This document shows, piece by piece, positions 15,823 through 25,920 of a stretch of DNA of 64,000 nt. The stretch lies in NCBI RefSeq assembly GCF_900460065.1, contig NZ_UAVD01000028.1, forward strand, positions 372,001 to 436,000. The letters run 5' to 3'. The position numbers were made by a program, and so were the translations under genes. Origin of the DNA: Streptomyces griseus (GTDB taxonomy: Bacteria; Actinomycetota; Actinomycetes; Streptomycetales; Streptomycetaceae). Within the stretch, counting starts at the first letter, position 1; each line of letters begins with the position of its first letter. The notes beneath the pieces are model-generated. The model did not search any database and was not told the origin of the DNA. It saw only the letters and a program-made list of their open reading frames with translations.

Positions 15823-16881
15823 TCAGGCCTTCCGCTCGTCCTCCGGCGTCAGCAGGGCCTCGATCCGCGCCGTCGCCGCCCCCAGGTGGCGGCGGGCCTC
15901 CGCGAGCTGGGCCTCCGTCACCCCGTGATCGCGGGCCGTGTCCCGGATGCCGTCGCGGAAACGGTCCAGCAGGCGGTCCAGGTCGCGCACCGGGTCTCCG
16001 GTGCCCGGCACGCCCTCGGCCCAGTCGAAGCCGTCGTCGGGGGCCGGGGCGGCCGGGGCGGAGTCCGCTCCGGGCTTGCCGAACGGGGGCCAGGCGCCGG
16101 AGCGCGCGAAACCGCCCAGCTGGCCGGTGATCTCCGCGAGGCCCTCCCGCACGCCCGAGGGCCAATCGCCCCGTGCGAAGTGCTCCTGGACCTGGCGGGC
16201 GGCGGTCTGCATCTGCTCGTGCGCCCTCTCCTGGGCCTCCCTGGCCTGGCGGCGGGCCTGCTGGGCGTCCTCGCGGGCGCGCCGCGACTCGTCCTTCGCC
16301 CGGCGCGCCTGCTCCTTCCACACCTGCTTGGCCCGGTTCAGCTCCTCCTTCGCCGTGCGCCACGTCTCGCTCTCGCCGAGGTCGCCCAGCCGCCCGAAGT
16401 CACCGAAGTCACCGAAGTCGTCGAAGGGGGAGGACGGTTCGTCCTTCGCCCGGCCCTTGCCGCTTCCGGCCCCGGCCCCGGCCTTCGCGCCCTGCCGGGA
16501 CTCGGACGCGGCCGCCCGCATGTCGCTGCGGAGCCGGCCGGCCGCCCCCCGTACGTCGTCGCGTATCTCGGCGGCCAGCTCGGAGACCGAGTCGCGGATC
16601 TCCAGCTCCAGGTCGGCCAGCTCGCCGCCCCGGCCGGCCAGCTCCTCGCGCCCCGCGTCGGTGATCGAGTAGACCTTGCGGCCGCCCTCGGTGGCGTGGG
16701 TGACCAGACCCTCGGCCTCCAGCTTGGCCAGCCGGGGGTAGACCGTGCCAGCGGACGGGGCGTACAGCCCCTGGAAGCGCTCCTCCAGCAGGCGGATGAC
16801 CTCGTAGCCGTGGCGGGGGGCCTCGTCCAGGAGCTTGAGGAGGTACAGCCGCAGACGGCCGTGGGCGAATACGGGAGGCAT
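15823..16881 (-). CDS. PadR-family regulator with long charged C-terminal coiled coil
   Basis: A 352-residue protein. Residues 1-90 are the PadR winged helix: LRLYLLKLLDEAPRHGYEVI, FQGLYAPSAGTVYPRLAKLEAEGLV and GRKVYSITDAGREEL (key words RHGYEVI, SAGTVYPRL, RKVYSITDAG). The usual PadR C-terminus is short; here a ~260-residue extension follows, with a highly charged Arg/Glu/Ala helix about 165-250 (QARRAKDESRRAREDAQQARRQ) and a C-terminal helical part ending LTPEDERKA. It starts one base after the stop of the DUF4097 gene, so both are one operon. PadR proteins normally repress their own operon; AT-rich sites upstream of the operon fit that. Confidence 0.9.
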   Translation of the reverse strand: MPPVFAHGRLRLYLLKLLDEAPRHGYEVIRLLEERFQGLYAPSAGTVYPRLAKLEAEGLVTHATEGGRKVYSITDAGREELAGRGGELADLELEIRDSVSELAAEIRDDVRGAAGRLRSDMRAAASESRQGAKAGAGAGSGKGRAKDEPSSPFDDFGDFGDFGRLGDLGESETWRTAKEELNRAKQVWKEQARRAKDESRRAREDAQQARRQAREAQERAHEQMQTAARQVQEHFARGDWPSGVREGLAEITGQLGGFARSGAWPPFGKPGADSAPAAPAPDDGFDWAEGVPGTGDPVRDLDRLLDRFRDGIRDTARDHGVTEAQLAEARRHLGAATARIEALLTPEDERKA

Positions 16882-16882
16882 G

Positions 16883-17740
16883 TCAGAGAACCTTTCCGGT
16901 CGGCTCGGCGGCGTACGCGTCGTCCTCGGCGGGTGGCCTGCGCAGCAGGGCGATCGAACCGGACACGGTCGTCGCCCGCAGGGTCCCCGTCCCGGCGCCC
17001 AGCGTGCCGGTGATCTTCTTCGTGCCCCACTGCCCGCCGACCCGCAGGCCCTCGAAGGCGTTGGAGACGGTCCCGCTCGCGGTGTTCGCCTCGACCCTGG
17101 CGTCGGCCGGGTGCGGCAGCCGGATCGCGATCTCGCCGGTCACCGTGGCCAGCCGGATGTCCGTGGGCCGCCCGGACGGGTCGACGTCCAGCACCATGGC
17201 GCCGCTGACCGACTCGGCCCGGACCGAGGTCCCCGCCCCGTCGACCACCGTCAGATCGCCGGACACGGAGTGGAAGCGCAGGTCCCCCGTGACCCCCTGG
17301 GCCTCCAGGCTGCCCGACACGGACTCCCCGCGCACCGCGCCGGTCAGCCCGACGAGCGTGGAGTCGCCGGTGATGCCGCGGACCTCCGTACGGCCGCTGA
17401 TGCCGGAGACGACGGCCCCGGCGCCGATCACGCCGACCTCCACCGAGGAGGCGGCCGGCACGACGAGCGTGACCACGGCACTGCGGCGGCGGTTCTTGGG
17501 GTCGAACCAGCGCAGGAGGTCCTGCCAGGGCAGGTCCTCGTAGGCCACGGTCAGCCGGCCGTCCTCCTGGGTCACGATCAGCGGCGGGCCCTCGATCGCG
17601 GAGATCTCCAGCCGGGCTTCCGGCTCGTCGGTCCCGACCACGTTGACCGTGCCGTCCACGACGCGCACGTGGAGCGCCGTCACCGGATCCTCGAAAGCGA
17701 GCTTCCTCGGCTCGGCGATGGTCCATGTCGACACAGGCAT
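16883..17740 (-). CDS. DUF4097-family beta-repeat protein
   Basis: A 285-residue protein of the DUF4097 (adhesin-like, right-handed beta-repeat) family. It consists of many short strands with SGxxxVxxVSG-like repeats (VSGSLEAQGVTGDLRFHSVSGDLTVV, seen as repeated VSG/VTG turns). There is no signal peptide or membrane segment. The family is often coupled to PadR or PspC-type regulators and envelope-stress genes, and its role is unknown. ATG at 17740 follows GGGAGGT, which decides the start; the frame is open farther upstream through the operator region. It is the first gene of the padR operon. Confidence 0.87.
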   Translation of the reverse strand: MPVSTWTIAEPRKLAFEDPVTALHVRVVDGTVNVVGTDEPEARLEISAIEGPPLIVTQEDGRLTVAYEDLPWQDLLRWFDPKNRRRSAVVTLVVPAASSVEVGVIGAGAVVSGISGRTEVRGITGDSTLVGLTGAVRGESVSGSLEAQGVTGDLRFHSVSGDLTVVDGAGTSVRAESVSGAMVLDVDPSGRPTDIRLATVTGEIAIRLPHPADARVEANTASGTVSNAFEGLRVGGQWGTKKITGTLGAGTGTLRATTVSGSIALLRRPPAEDDAYAAEPTGKVL

Positions 17741-17772
17741 GGATGTGACCTCCCGGGAAGCGTGGCAACGCA

Positions 17773-17810
17773 ACATATCGCGTCTCGTCCAGAACACGAT
17801 ATATCGCGGA
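17773..17810. promoter_or_regulatory. ATATCGCG sites, likely PadR operator
   Basis: CATATCGCG (17774-17782) and CGATATATCGCGG (17797-17809) lie 33-70 bases upstream of the DUF4097 start. The second contains the perfect palindrome CGATATATCG (17797-17806). PadR operators are AT-rich palindromes of this type, and these stand out in G+C-rich DNA. They probably serve autorepression of the DUF4097-padR operon. Confidence 0.5.
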
Positions 17811-17904
17811 TGGGCGTTGTCAAAGGGGATCGGGAGGGAGGGGCGTCGGGGTAAACGAGCGCAAAAATGATCAGACATGGGCAAATTGCCCTAGCGTGTG
17901 ATTC

Positions 17905-18732
17905 ATGAACGCGACATCCACCGGGGCCCTCCTGCTGTGCCGGGCCGACCCCGAGACCGTAAGGCCGCTCGCCCACCTGCTGCGCGAGCAGATGCTGCTG
18001 GCCCGCGCGGGGGAGGAGTGGAGCGTGCTCGTCCCGGAGGGCAAACCCTGGAACGGGGGCGCCGAGCAGGACCCCGAGCCGGTGGACCGGATCCTCGGCG
18101 GCTGGGCCACCGCGCTCGCGGTCGGCTCCACCTGGCCGGTGCTCGCCCTGTGGTGGGACGCCGACCGGGCCGGATTCACGCTCGCCGCCGGATTCCGCCG
18201 GCCGGTGGGCTACATCTGGCTCACCGACGGCACCCCGGTGGGCGAGGACGAGGCCCTGCGCACCTTCGCGGTCCGGCTCGGCCTCGACCCGGTGCTGGAC
18301 GTGCAGGCGCTGGAGGAGCTGACCCGCCCGGATCCGGACGCCGACGCGGACGCCCGGCTGCGAGGACTGCTCGCGGTCCTCACCCGCACCGGGCTGACCC
18401 TGCCCACCGGACTCTCACCGGGCGAGAGCGCCGACCGGCTGCGCAGCGTCGCCGCGGTGCAGCGCGAGGTGGATCGCGTCGAGTGGGCCGGCTGGCGCGA
18501 TGCCGTACGCGTCGAACTGGACGCGGTCGAGAGCAGCAGGATCGGCCCGTGGGTACGCGGCCCCCGCGCCCGCGCCGTCGCCGCCGCCCAGCTCGCGGCC
18601 GGGCTCCCGCTCCTGCTCTGGGGCGCCCGTCGCCGCAGCGGCGGGTGGGCGGCGGCCGGAGCGGTGCTGCTGGCGCAGGGCGTGCTGGGGCTCGTCTACG
18701 AACGGGCCAGGGCGGGCGCGGACGCCTCCTGA
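17905..18732 (+). CDS. Hypothetical protein with C-terminal membrane hairpin
   Basis: A 275-residue protein of a Streptomyces family I recognise only as hypothetical. The first ~220 residues look soluble: LLLCRADPETVRPLAHLL, a Trp-rich WPVLALWWDADRAGF strand and an Asp-rich linker (DPDADADARL). The end has two hydrophobic segments (AAAQLAAGLPLLLWGA and GGWAAAGAVLLAQGVLGLVY), so it may be anchored by a C-terminal hairpin. No catalytic motif is evident. It is divergent from the DUF4097-padR operon and might share its operators. It ends 10 bases before the convergent DUF6104-like gene. Confidence 0.75.
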   Translation: MNATSTGALLLCRADPETVRPLAHLLREQMLLARAGEEWSVLVPEGKPWNGGAEQDPEPVDRILGGWATALAVGSTWPVLALWWDADRAGFTLAAGFRRPVGYIWLTDGTPVGEDEALRTFAVRLGLDPVLDVQALEELTRPDPDADADARLRGLLAVLTRTGLTLPTGLSPGESADRLRSVAAVQREVDRVEWAGWRDAVRVELDAVESSRIGPWVRGPRARAVAAAQLAAGLPLLLWGARRRSGGWAAAGAVLLAQGVLGLVYERARAGADAS

Positions 18733-18742
18733 GCCGTGCGGG

Positions 18743-18928
18743 TCACGCGTCCTCGTCGTCCTCGTCGTCCAGCCGGGCCAGCCAGGTGGCGAGGCGCTCG
18801 ACCGGCACCTCGAAGTCGGGGTTGAGATCGACGAACGTCCGCAGCTGCTCGGCGAGCCACTCGAAGGTGACCTCCTCCTCGCCGCGCCGCTTCTCCAGTT
18901 CCTCGATGCCACGGTCCGTGAAGTACAT
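18743..18928 (-). CDS. Small DUF6104-like protein
   Basis: A 61-residue acidic protein beginning MYFTDRGIEELEKRRGEEEV and ending LARLDDEDDEDA. The MYFTDRGIEEL start is characteristic of a small protein conserved in Streptomyces (DUF6104 by my recollection). It is probably cytoplasmic, with one helical segment and an acidic tail. No function is known. ATG at 18928 matches the conserved N-terminus; the upstream extension in the same frame is Pro/Arg-rich and unlikely. It lies between the convergent hypothetical gene and the kgd terminator region. Confidence 0.75.
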   Translation of the reverse strand: MYFTDRGIEELEKRRGEEEVTFEWLAEQLRTFVDLNPDFEVPVERLATWLARLDDEDDEDA

Positions 18929-18984
18929 GCGCACAGGATATCGAGGCCCGGACGCCCTCCGGGACGCCGGGCGCACCGAGAACG

Positions 18985-19025
18985 CCGGGGCCCGGCCCCG
19001 CGACAAGCGCGGAACCGGGCCCCGG
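18985..19025 (-). terminator. Hairpin downstream of kgd
   Basis: CCGGGGCCCGG and CCGGGCCCCGG pair around an inner CCGCG..CGCGG stem, about 37 bases past the kgd stop. Confidence 0.75.
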
Positions 19026-19061
19026 TGACGTACGGGCGGCCCGTGCGGCCGCCGTGTGGTC

Positions 19062-22000
19062 CTAGGCCTCGAAGACCTCGTTGACCAGCTGCGTCTGCTC
19101 CGCCTGGTGGCGCTTGGCCGAGCCGACCGCCGGGGACGAGCCGTGCGGCCGCGAGATGCGGCGCAGGCGCTCGCCGTGCGGCACGTCCGAGCCGACCGCG
19201 AGGTCCAGGTGGTCGATCAGGTTGAGCGCGATGAACGGCCACGCACCCTGGTTCGCCGGCTCCTCCTGGGCCCACAGGTACTTCTCGGCGTTCGGGTACT
19301 TCGCGATCTCGGCCTGGATCTCCGCACCCGGCAGCGGGTACAGGCGCTCCAGCCGGATGATCGCCGTCTCCGTGTCGCCGCGCTTCTCCCGCTCGGCGTC
19401 CAGGTCGTAGAACAGCTTGCCCGCGCAGAAGACGACCTTGCGGACGTTCTCCGGCTTGACCGACGTGTCGCCGATCACCGGGCGGAAGCCGCCGGTGGTG
19501 AACTCCTCGATGGACGAGGCCGCGGCCTTCAGACGCAGCATCGACTTCGGGGTGAAGACGATCAGCGGCTTGTGGTGCGGGTTGTGCACCTGCCAGCGCA
19601 GCAGGTGGAAGTAGTTCGACGGCAGGGTCGGCATCGCGACCGTCATGTTGTCCTGCGCGCACATCTGGAGGAAGCGCTCGGGGCGGGCGGAGCTGTGGTC
19701 CGGGCCCTGGCCCTCGTAGCCGTGCGGCAGCAGGAGCGTGACGCCGGAGGTCTGGCCCCACTTCTGCTCGGCCGAGGAGATGAACTCGTCCACGACGGTC
19801 TGCGCGCCGTTGACGAAGTCACCGAACTGGGCCTCCCAGATGACCAGCGACTCCGGACGGGCCAGCGAGTAGCCGTACTCGAAGCCCATCGCCGCGTACT
19901 CCGAGAGCAGCGAGTCGTAGACGTTGTACCGGGCCTGGTCGTCGGCCAGGTACAGCAGCGGGGTGTAGTCCTCGCCGGTGACCTGGTCGACCAGGACCGC
20001 GTGGCGCTGGCCGAACGTGCCGCGGCGGGTGTCCTGGCCGGCGAGCCGGACCGGGGTGCCCTCCATCAGCAGCGAACCGATGGCCAGAGTCTCGCCCATG
20101 CCCCAGTCGATCGTGGCGTTGTCCACCGAGGCCGCGCGACGCTGCATCTGCGGCATCAGGCGGGGGTGGACGGTGATCGACTCGGGGATGTTGACCTGCG
20201 ACTCGGCGATCCGCTTGACGACCTCGGCCGAGACGGCCGTCTCCACGGCCACCGGGAACGCGGCCTGCGGCTCCGGGACGTGCGGGGCGGCGGGCTGCGA
20301 GGTGGCCTCGCGGACCTCGGCGAACACCTTCTCCAGCTGACCCTGGAAGTCCTGGAGCGCCTGCTCCGCCTCTTCCAGCGTGATGTCGCCGCGGCCGATG
20401 AGGGACTCGGTGTACAGCTTGCGCACCGAGCGCTTCTTGTCGACCAGGGTGTACATCTGCGGGTTGGTGAACTCCGGGTTGTCGGTCTCGTTGTGACCGC
20501 GGCGCCGGTAGCAGATGAGGTCGATCACGACGTCCTTGTTGAACGCCTGCCGGAACTCGAAGGCGAGCCGCGCGACGCGGACCACGGCCTCCGGGTCGTC
20601 GCCGTTGACGTGGATGATCGGCGCCTCGATCATGCGCGCCACGTCGGTGGCGTACATCGAGGAGCGCGAGGACTCCGGGGCGGCGGTGAAGCCGACCTGG
20701 TTGTTGATCACCACGTGCACGGTGCCGCCGGTGCGGTAGCCGCGCAGCTGCGACATGTTGAGCGTCTCGGCGACGACGCCCTGGCCGGCGAAGGCCGCGT
20801 CGCCGTGGAGCGCGACCGGCAGGACCGTGAAGTCCGTGCCGCCCTTGTTGATGATGTCCTGCTTGGCGCGGGCGATGCCCTCCAGGACCGGGTCGACCGC
20901 CTCCAGGTGCGAGGGGTTGGCGGCCAGCGAGACCTTGATCTGCTCGCCGTCCAGACCGGTGAAGGTGCCCTCGGCGCCCAGGTGGTACTTGACGTCGCCG
21001 GAGCCGTGCATCGAGCGCGGGTCGAGGTTGCCCTCGAACTCGCGGAAGATCTGCGCGTACGACTTGCCGACGATGTTCGCCAGGACGTTCAGCCGGCCGC
21101 GGTGGGCCATGCCGATGACGACCTCGTCGAGGCGGGCCTCGGCGGCGGAGTCGATGACCGCGTCGAGCAGCGGGATGACGGACTCGCCGCCCTCCAGCGA
21201 GAAGCGCTTCTGGCCGACGTACTTCGTCTGCAGGAACGTCTCGAACGCCTCGGCCGCGTTCAGCCGGCGCAGGATGCGCAGCTGCTCCTCGCGCTCGGGC
21301 TTCGGACGCGCGCGCTCGACGCGGTCCTGGAGCCACTTGCGCTGGCTCGGGTCCTGGATGTGCATGAACTCGATGCCGGTGGTGCGGCAGTACGACTCGC
21401 GCAGCACGCCGAGGATGTCGCGGAGCTTCATCATCGTCTTGCCGGCGAACCCGCCGACCGCGAAGTCCCGCTCCAGATCCCACAGGGTGAGGCCGTGCTC
21501 GGTGATGTCCAGGTCGGGGTGCTTGCGCTGGTGGTACTCCAGCGGGTCGGTGTCGGCCATGACGTGGCCGCGGACCCGGTAGGAGTGGATCAGCTCGAAG
21601 ACCCGCGCGGCCTTGGTGACGTCGTCGTCGTGCGAGGCGTCGATGTCCTTGAGCCAGCGGACCGGCTCGTAGGGGATCCGCAGCGCCTTGAAGATCTCGT
21701 CGTAGAACTCGTTCTCGCCGAGCAGCAGCTGGGAGAGGACCCGCAGGAACTCGCCGGAGGCGGCGCCCTGGATGACCCGGTGGTCGTAGGTCGACGTGAG
21801 CGTCATGACCTTCGAGATGCCGAGCTTGTTCAGGGTGTCCTGGGACGTGCCCTGGAACTCCGCCGGGTAGTCCATCGCGCCGACGCCCATGATGAGGCCC
21901 TGACCGGGCATCAGGCGCGGCACCGAGTGGACGGTGCCGATGCCGCCGGGGTTGGTCAGCGAGGCGGTGACGCCGGTGAAGTCGTCCATGCCGAGCTTGC

Positions 22001-22865
22001 CGATGCGGGCGCGCCGGACGATGTCCTCGTACGCCTGCCAGAACTCGAAGAAGTTGAGCGTCTCGGCCTTCTTGATGGCCGCGACGACCAGCTGGCGGTC
22101 GCCGTTCGGCTTCACCAGGTCGATGGCCAGACCCAGGTTGACGTGCTCCGGCTTGACCAGCGTCGGCTTGCCGTCCTTCTCCGCGAAGGAGTAGTTCATC
22201 GACGGCATGGCCTTGAGGGCCTGCACCATCGCGTACCCGATGAGGTGCGTGAAGGAGATCTTCCCGCCGCGGGCGCGCTTGAGGTGGTTGTTGATGACGA
22301 TGCGGTTGTCGAAGAGCAGCTTCACCGGGACCGCGCGGACGGAGGTGGCCGTCGGCAGCTCCAGCGAGGCGTTCATGTTCTTCGCGACGGCCGCCGAGGG
22401 GCCGCGCAGCGTCACGTACTCCGGGCCGGCCGGCGCCTCGGTGGACTCGTCCGCCTTGGGCTTCGCCTTGGCGGGCGCGGCGGCGGGCTTGGCCGCCGCG
22501 GGCTTCGCCGGAGCCGCCGGGGCGGCCTTCGCCGGGGCCGGCTGCGCGGGAGCCGCCGGAGCGGCCGCGGGCGCGGCCTTCGCCGGAGCCGGGGCGGCCG
22601 CCGGAGCGGACGCGGCCGGGGCGGCGGGCGCCCCGGTCACCGGTGCGACGCCGGGAACGGGCTTGTCCGCCGTGCCGGAGGCACCCGGCTTGTAGTCGGC
22701 GAAGAAGTCCCACCAGGCGCGATCGACCGAACTGGGATCCTGGAGGTACTGCTGGTAGATCTCGTCGACGAGCCATTCATTGGCGCCGAACGCGGCGGCC
22801 GGGTTCGTGCCCGGGCCGGCTTGATCGGTCGAGATGCTCGAGTTACTGGGGGACTGAGACGACAC
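19062..22865 (-). CDS. kgd: 2-oxoglutarate decarboxylase/dehydrogenase E1-E2 fusion (Kgd)
   Basis: A ~1267-residue actinobacterial fusion acting in the TCA cycle. The N-terminus [20 protein letters not shown] is the E1 docking peptide; residues ~62-138 are an Ala/Pro/Lys linker; ~140-370 are an E2-like acyltransferase domain with the catalytic motif [11 protein letters not shown] (His near 358); the rest is the thiamine-diphosphate E1 domain with [15 protein letters not shown] (~585), [20 protein letters not shown] (~685, the first TDP motif) and [13 protein letters not shown]. There is no lipoyl domain. In mycobacteria the activity is controlled by the FHA protein GarA/OdhI; that partner is not in the window. 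GTG at 22865 starts the conserved [10 protein letters not shown] leader; a GTG 30 bases upstream is possible. Confidence 0.97.
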   Translation of the reverse strand: MSSQSPSNSSISTDQAGPGTNPAAAFGANEWLVDEIYQQYLQDPSSVDRAWWDFFADYKPGASGTADKPVPGVAPVTGAPAAPAASAPAAAPAPAKAAPAAAPAAPAQPAPAKAAPAAPAKPAAAKPAAAPAKAKPKADESTEAPAGPEYVTLRGPSAAVAKNMNASLELPTATSVRAVPVKLLFDNRIVINNHLKRARGGKISFTHLIGYAMVQALKAMPSMNYSFAEKDGKPTLVKPEHVNLGLAIDLVKPNGDRQLVVAAIKKAETLNFFEFWQAYEDIVRRARIGKLGMDDFTGVTASLTNPGGIGTVHSVPRLMPGQGLIMGVGAMDYPAEFQGTSQDTLNKLGISKVMTLTSTYDHRVIQGAASGEFLRVLSQLLLGENEFYDEIFKALRIPYEPVRWLKDIDASHDDDVTKAARVFELIHSYRVRGHVMADTDPLEYHQRKHPDLDITEHGLTLWDLERDFAVGGFAGKTMMKLRDILGVLRESYCRTTGIEFMHIQDPSQRKWLQDRVERARPKPEREEQLRILRRLNAAEAFETFLQTKYVGQKRFSLEGGESVIPLLDAVIDSAAEARLDEVVIGMAHRGRLNVLANIVGKSYAQIFREFEGNLDPRSMHGSGDVKYHLGAEGTFTGLDGEQIKVSLAANPSHLEAVDPVLEGIARAKQDIINKGGTDFTVLPVALHGDAAFAGQGVVAETLNMSQLRGYRTGGTVHVVINNQVGFTAAPESSRSSMYATDVARMIEAPIIHVNGDDPEAVVRVARLAFEFRQAFNKDVVIDLICYRRRGHNETDNPEFTNPQMYTLVDKKRSVRKLYTESLIGRGDITLEEAEQALQDFQGQLEKVFAEVREATSQPAAPHVPEPQAAFPVAVETAVSAEVVKRIAESQVNIPESITVHPRLMPQMQRRAASVDNATIDWGMGETLAIGSLLMEGTPVRLAGQDTRRGTFGQRHAVLVDQVTGEDYTPLLYLADDQARYNVYDSLLSEYAAMGFEYGYSLARPESLVIWEAQFGDFVNGAQTVVDEFISSAEQKWGQTSGVTLLLPHGYEGQGPDHSSARPERFLQMCAQDNMTVAMPTLPSNYFHLLRWQVHNPHHKPLIVFTPKSMLRLKAAASSIEEFTTGGFRPVIGDTSVKPENVRKVVFCAGKLFYDLDAEREKRGDTETAIIRLERLYPLPGAEIQAEIAKYPNAEKYLWAQEEPANQGAWPFIALNLIDHLDLAVGSDVPHGERLRRISRPHGSSPAVGSAKRHQAEQTQLVNEVFEA

Positions 22866-23146
22866 GGCGGCAACCGCCCTCTTCCGCTTCACAAGGTGAT
22901 GGACAGCGGAAATCAAGGCTACGCCCCCCGAACCGTTCCTTGCAGGCCGGGCCGGTGCTTCGTCGTGCACATCACATCGGAAGGCGGGTTTCGGCGCAGG
23001 AAATGGCGGGAAACAAGCGAGGTTCCACTGCACTTCGGGTACGCGGGACCGAGGATACGGCCATCGACCGCGTCCCCTTGAGGCCCCTTGCTGGCAGGAC
23101 ACGGATGAACGTGCCCTTCCGGTTCGACCCTATGTCAACCGCGCCG

Positions 23147-24223
23147 TCAACCGCGCGGCTCGGGGATTCCCGGGAGCGTGACCTGGATGCGGCAGCCCTT
23201 CGAGGATTCGGCCACCCCGATCCGGCCGCCGTGCAGATCGACCGCCCAACGGGCGATGGCCAGCCCCAGCCCCGTACCGCCGTCGCTCCCCGGACCCTGC
23301 GGCGAGGGCGCCTTGCCCCGGTTGAAGCGCTCGAACACCCGGTGGCGCTCCGCCTCCGGGATGCCGGGCCCCTCGTCGACGACCTCCAGCTCCAGCGACT
23401 CGGGAGCGTCCCCGCGCCGCGCGAGCACCGTCACCCGGCCGTGCGGCGGGCTGTGCTTGACGGCGTTGTCGATCAGGTTGGCGACCACCTGGTGCAGCCG
23501 CTCCGCGTCCGCGTGCGCGGTGAGGTCCGGCGGCGAGACGTCCAGGTGCAGGTGGACGTCCGTACGGGAGTGATTGCCCGAACCCGAGGAGAGGCGCCGG
23601 TGCGAGGCGGCGAGGTTGGCCTCTTTCAGTACGCCCGAGAGATAGGGCCAGACCTCGAAACGGCGGGCCTTGAGCGCCACCACCCCGTTGTCCAGCCGCG
23701 ACAGGTCCAGCAGCGTCTCGACGAGCCGGCCGAGCCGTTCCGTCTGCTTCAGGGCCGTGCGCATCGTCTCCGGATCGGCGGCGGACACCCCGTCGACCAC
23801 GTTCTCCAGCACGGCTCTCAGCGCCGCGATGGGGGTGCGCAGCTCATGGCTGACGTTGGCGACCAGCTCTTTTCGATGGAGGTCCTCCGCCTCCAGGTCG
23901 TCCGCCATGCGGTTGATCGTCTGCGCCAGGTCCCCCAGCTCGTCCCGCCGCCCGGCGCCGCTCACCCGGCGCGTGTAGTCGCCGTGCGAGATGGACCGGG
24001 CCACCGCTCTCATCTCGTCCAGCGGCGCGGTCAGACCGTGCGCCACGAACTGGGTGATCAGCAGTGTGGCGATCACCGAGAACACCGTGATGAAGCGGAA
24101 CTCCGTCCGGGTCCGCAACGCGACGATCAGCAGCCCCGTGGTGATGAACACCGACACCACGACGAGCGTGCCGAGCTTGGCCTTGATGGAGAAGGGCCGC
24201 AGTCCGGACCCTGGCCGCGTCAT
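23147..24223 (-). CDS. Two-component sensor histidine kinase
   Basis: A 358-residue membrane kinase. Two membrane helices (about 17-36 and 43-65) with only a ~6-residue loop between them leave almost no external sensor domain, so the signal is likely sensed in the membrane. Then HAMP (66-118), the phospho-acceptor His126 in ANVSHELRTPIAAL, and the ATPase domain with N-box HQVVANLIDNAVKHS, G1 DEGPGIP and G2 GTGLGLAIARWAVDLHGG. It is coupled to the response-regulator gene by an ATGA overlap. It lies downstream of kgd in the opposite order of transcription (same strand, upstream of kgd), a placement conserved in Streptomyces as I recall. Signal unknown. Confidence 0.93.
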   Translation of the reverse strand: MTRPGSGLRPFSIKAKLGTLVVVSVFITTGLLIVALRTRTEFRFITVFSVIATLLITQFVAHGLTAPLDEMRAVARSISHGDYTRRVSGAGRRDELGDLAQTINRMADDLEAEDLHRKELVANVSHELRTPIAALRAVLENVVDGVSAADPETMRTALKQTERLGRLVETLLDLSRLDNGVVALKARRFEVWPYLSGVLKEANLAASHRRLSSGSGNHSRTDVHLHLDVSPPDLTAHADAERLHQVVANLIDNAVKHSPPHGRVTVLARRGDAPESLELEVVDEGPGIPEAERHRVFERFNRGKAPSPQGPGSDGGTGLGLAIARWAVDLHGGRIGVAESSKGCRIQVTLPGIPEPRG

Positions 24224-24957
24224 GGCGCGGGGGTCTCCAGGGCGTAGCCCACGCCGTGCACGGTACGGATCCGCTCCGCGCCGATCTTCCGGCGCAGCGC
24301 CTTGATGTGGCTGTCGACCGTGCGGGTGCCCGAGGCGTCCGCCCAGTCCCACACCTCGGCCAGCAGCTGCTCACGGGAGAGCACCGCCCGCGGGGTGTTG
24401 GCCAGGCAGACCAGGAGATCGAACTCGGTCGGCGTGAGGTGGACGTCCTCGGCCCGGACCCGGACCCGGCGCTGCGCGTGGTCGATCTCCAGCTCACCCA
24501 GACGCAGTATCCCGCTCCGCGGGGTGACGGCGGCCAGCGCGGCCCGCTCCACCCGGCGCAGCAGCACGTGCACCCGGGCGGCCAGCTCCCGCATGGAGAA
24601 CGGCTTGGTCATGTAGTCGTCCGCGCCGACCCCGAGCCCGACCAGCATGTCGGTCTCGTCGTCCCGCGCGGTGAGCATCATCACCGGTACCGGGCGCTGC
24701 GCCTGTACCCGGCGGCAGACCTCCAGGCCGTCGAAGCCGGGAAGCATGATGTCGAGCACCATCAGGTCGGGCTGCCAGGCCTCGGCCGCGTCCACGGCCG
24801 CGGGGCCGTCCAGCGCGGTCTGCACCAGGAAGCCCTCCGCCCGCAGCCGGGCGGAGATGGCGTCGACGATCGTGGGGTCGTCCTCGACCACCAGCACCCG
24901 GCGCTGAGCTCCCGGGGTGGCCGCGACGCCGTTGTGGGTGGTGTGTGTCTGTTCCAT
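24220..24957 (-). CDS. Two-component response regulator, OmpR/PhoB type
   Basis: A 245-residue regulator. Receiver domain with the acid pocket VEDD (25-27 region), phosphorylated Asp69 in LMVLDIMLPG, Thr in MMLTARDD and Lys in YMTKPFS. The C-terminal winged helix has LTPTEFDLLVCLANTP and SGTRTVDSHIKALRRKIG...RTVHGVGYAL (key words DSHIKALRRKI, GVGYAL). ATG at 24957 follows AGGGGC; the N-terminal 19 residues are a Thr/His-rich leader. It is the first gene of the kinase pair. Confidence 0.95.
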   Translation of the reverse strand: MEQTHTTHNGVAATPGAQRRVLVVEDDPTIVDAISARLRAEGFLVQTALDGPAAVDAAEAWQPDLMVLDIMLPGFDGLEVCRRVQAQRPVPVMMLTARDDETDMLVGLGVGADDYMTKPFSMRELAARVHVLLRRVERAALAAVTPRSGILRLGELEIDHAQRRVRVRAEDVHLTPTEFDLLVCLANTPRAVLSREQLLAEVWDWADASGTRTVDSHIKALRRKIGAERIRTVHGVGYALETPAP

Positions 24958-25191
24958 CGCCCCGCCCCTGCCCGTTCTCGCGGGAGCCATTCCCCCGGAG
25001 GCACGGTCTTCGCTCGTGGATTTCGGTGGGTGATCCCGTGTGCCGGTCAGCAGCGTAAAGGCAGCGGAGGCCTCCCGGCTACGCAGGGTGTTGCCCCGGA
25101 CGTGCCCGTTCGCGCCGGACGGGCGGCCGGATCGCCGGGCTTGTGCCGGTTGACCCGTGCCACGTCCGGTCCGCGCGTACCGGGGCGTGGC

Positions 25192-25920
25192 TCAGATCGT
25201 CCGGAGTGCGAGATGGACCACGTCGGGCACACCTCGGGCAACGGCCACCTCTTCCGTCCTAACCCCGCTGAACCCGGCATTCCGCAATGCCTGTTCGAAG
25301 GCCGGCGACGGTTGCGCCGACCAGACGGCGAGCACGCCGCCCGGGGTCAGCCGGTCGTGGCAGTGCGCCAGACCGGCGGGGGAGTAGAGGCTTCCGTTGT
25401 CCTCCGTGACGGTCCAGTCCGGCCCGTTGTCGATGTCCAGACACAGGGCGTCGTAACGCTCCGTGGTGGTACGGAGGTGGGCGACGAGATCCGCGTGGAG
25501 GATCCCGGTCCGGGGGTCGGCCAGCGCCGGCCCGGAGATCCGGTCCAGCGGCCCGGCCAGGTGCCAGTCCACGATCGCCTGCTCCCGCTCCACGACCACG
25601 ATGCGGCCCCAGCGCTCCTCCTCGGCGGCGCGGACCAGCGAGAACCCGACGCCCAGGCCGCCGATCAGCACCGAGGGACCGGTCCGCGCGGCGGGCAGGG
25701 CGGCCAGCGCGGCGTCGATCAGCAGCCGCTCGGAGCGCCCGTCGGCGGTGTCCATCAGGAAGCAGCCGTTGGCGATGATCTCGAAGTGCTCCCCGCGCTC
25801 CCGCAGCACGACCTCGCCGAACGGCCCCTCGCGCCGGTCGAGGACGACGGGGGCGCCGCCGGGGCGCGTCGGCATCGGGTCGGGGGCGGGCGTCGCACCC
25901 GTCGCGGGCATCGCGGGCAT
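25192..25920 (-). CDS. Spermidine-synthase-like SAM-binding protein
   Basis: A 242-residue protein of the polyamine synthase/SAM methyltransferase fold. It opens with VVLDRREGPFGEVVLRERG, has FLMDTADGRSERLLIDAAL, the nucleotide-binding strand VLIGGLGVGFSL and the acidic VVVEREQAIVDWH, then LCLDIDNGPDWTV, where spermidine synthases have the catalytic DxxD-type region. Length and motifs fit the actinobacterial spermidine-synthase-like family that lacks proof of polyamine synthesis. Start ATG 25920 (MPAMPATGATP) is preferred because CCGGAGAG lies 8 bases before it; ATG at 25965 is an in-frame alternative with a poor ribosome site. It is divergent from lon. Confidence 0.82.
   Translation of the reverse strand: MPAMPATGATPAPDPMPTRPGGAPVVLDRREGPFGEVVLRERGEHFEIIANGCFLMDTADGRSERLLIDAALAALPAARTGPSVLIGGLGVGFSLVRAAEEERWGRIVVVEREQAIVDWHLAGPLDRISGPALADPRTGILHADLVAHLRTTTERYDALCLDIDNGPDWTVTEDNGSLYSPAGLAHCHDRLTPGGVLAVWSAQPSPAFEQALRNAGFSGVRTEEVAVARGVPDVVHLALRTI

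Noticed and set aside
19056-23081. 1341-codon open frame on the plus strand opposite kgd
   Set aside because: It is a mirror frame of the kgd gene produced by third-position G/C bias; its peptide is low-complexity Val/Leu/Asp/Arg-rich and resembles no family.
22643-24247. Plus-strand frame opposite the histidine kinase
   Set aside because: It mirrors the kinase and kgd genes and has no family signature.
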